Part shown: in pieces, positions 6,580-6,705 of the stretch | Layout of the letters: the number at the start of each line of letters is the position of its first letter | How positions within the stretch are numbered: position 1 is the stretch's first letter | Assembly: GCA_026987255.1 (NCBI GenBank) | Contig: JALSNA010000472.1 | Location: forward strand, 1-6,705 | From: Hyphomicrobiales bacterium | GTDB taxonomy: Bacteria; Pseudomonadota; Alphaproteobacteria; Rhizobiales; Aestuariivirgaceae | DNA: 6,705 bases | Direction: 5' to 3' | Made by a program: the position numbers and the translations under genes | Notes under the pieces: generated by a model | Told to the model about the DNA's origin: nothing | The model's input: only the letters and a program-made list of their open reading frames with translations | Databases searched by the model: none

Positions 6580-6705
6580 TCAGCCCCGCCCCGTCTGGGC
6601 GCGGTGCATCAGGTAGTGATCGGCCAGCACCAGGGCCACCATGGCCTCGGCCACCGGCACGGCGCGGATGCCCACGCAAGGGTCGTGGCGGCCTCTGGTC
6701 ACGAT
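6580..6705 (-). CDS. aroC: Chorismate synthase, C-terminal part (5' end outside window)
   Basis: The minus strand carries an open frame from the window edge to TGA at 6582-6580, encoding the last 41 residues of chorismate synthase. The stretch [18 protein letters not shown], followed by [14 protein letters not shown], is the conserved C-terminal region of AroC, which binds FMN and converts EPSP to chorismate, the last step of the shikimate pathway. It is too short to judge the active site or length. It ends 43 bases before trpF in the same direction, so it is probably the upstream gene of an aroC-trpF transcription unit. Confidence 0.9.
   Translation of the reverse strand: MVTRGRHDPCVGIRAVPVAEAMVALVLADHYLMHRAQTGRG

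Overview
The window is a GC-rich bacterial chromosome segment made of housekeeping genes. Codon third positions are strongly G/C. The protein style (full-length PolA with intact proofreading motifs, a TrmB with an EIGFGGGEH SAM loop, an alanine-rich exported YfdX) fits a proteobacterium, most likely an alphaproteobacterium. That placement is inference from residue-level resemblance, not from a search. I see no mobile element, CRISPR array, tRNA, rRNA or phage gene. I do not see a convincing new multi-gene system.

Layout. (1) 1-293, plus strand: 3' end of an exodeoxyribonuclease III gene (xth). (2) 331-1299, minus: an exported YfdX-family protein with an unusual Lys/Ala-rich segment. Its intrinsic terminator lies inside the 3' end of the convergent xth gene. 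(3) 1300-1532: intergenic leader with small palindromes and a strong GC hairpin followed by T5 on the plus strand. (4) 1533-2144, minus: an unrecognised protein with two membrane segments and a helical cytoplasmic domain. (5) 2145-2200: a 56-base divergent gap. (6) 2201-5113, plus: polA, complete three-domain DNA polymerase I. (7) 5168-5881, plus: trmB, tRNA (guanine-N7-)-methyltransferase. (8) 5895-6536, minus: trpF, phosphoribosylanthranilate isomerase, convergent with trmB. (9) 6580-6705, minus: the last 41 codons of aroC, chorismate synthase, upstream of trpF in the same direction.

How they relate. Xth and PolA are both DNA repair enzymes (AP-site incision or end trimming, then gap filling), but two minus-strand genes separate them, so they do not form one operon here. 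polA and trmB share a strand with no visible terminator between them and may be co-transcribed. aroC and trpF are probably one transcription unit: AroC makes chorismate, the precursor of tryptophan, and TrpF acts later in that branch. The YfdX and two-TM genes point the same way but are separated by 233 bases and are probably independent. The accessory-looking part of the window is 294-2144. The rest is conventional.
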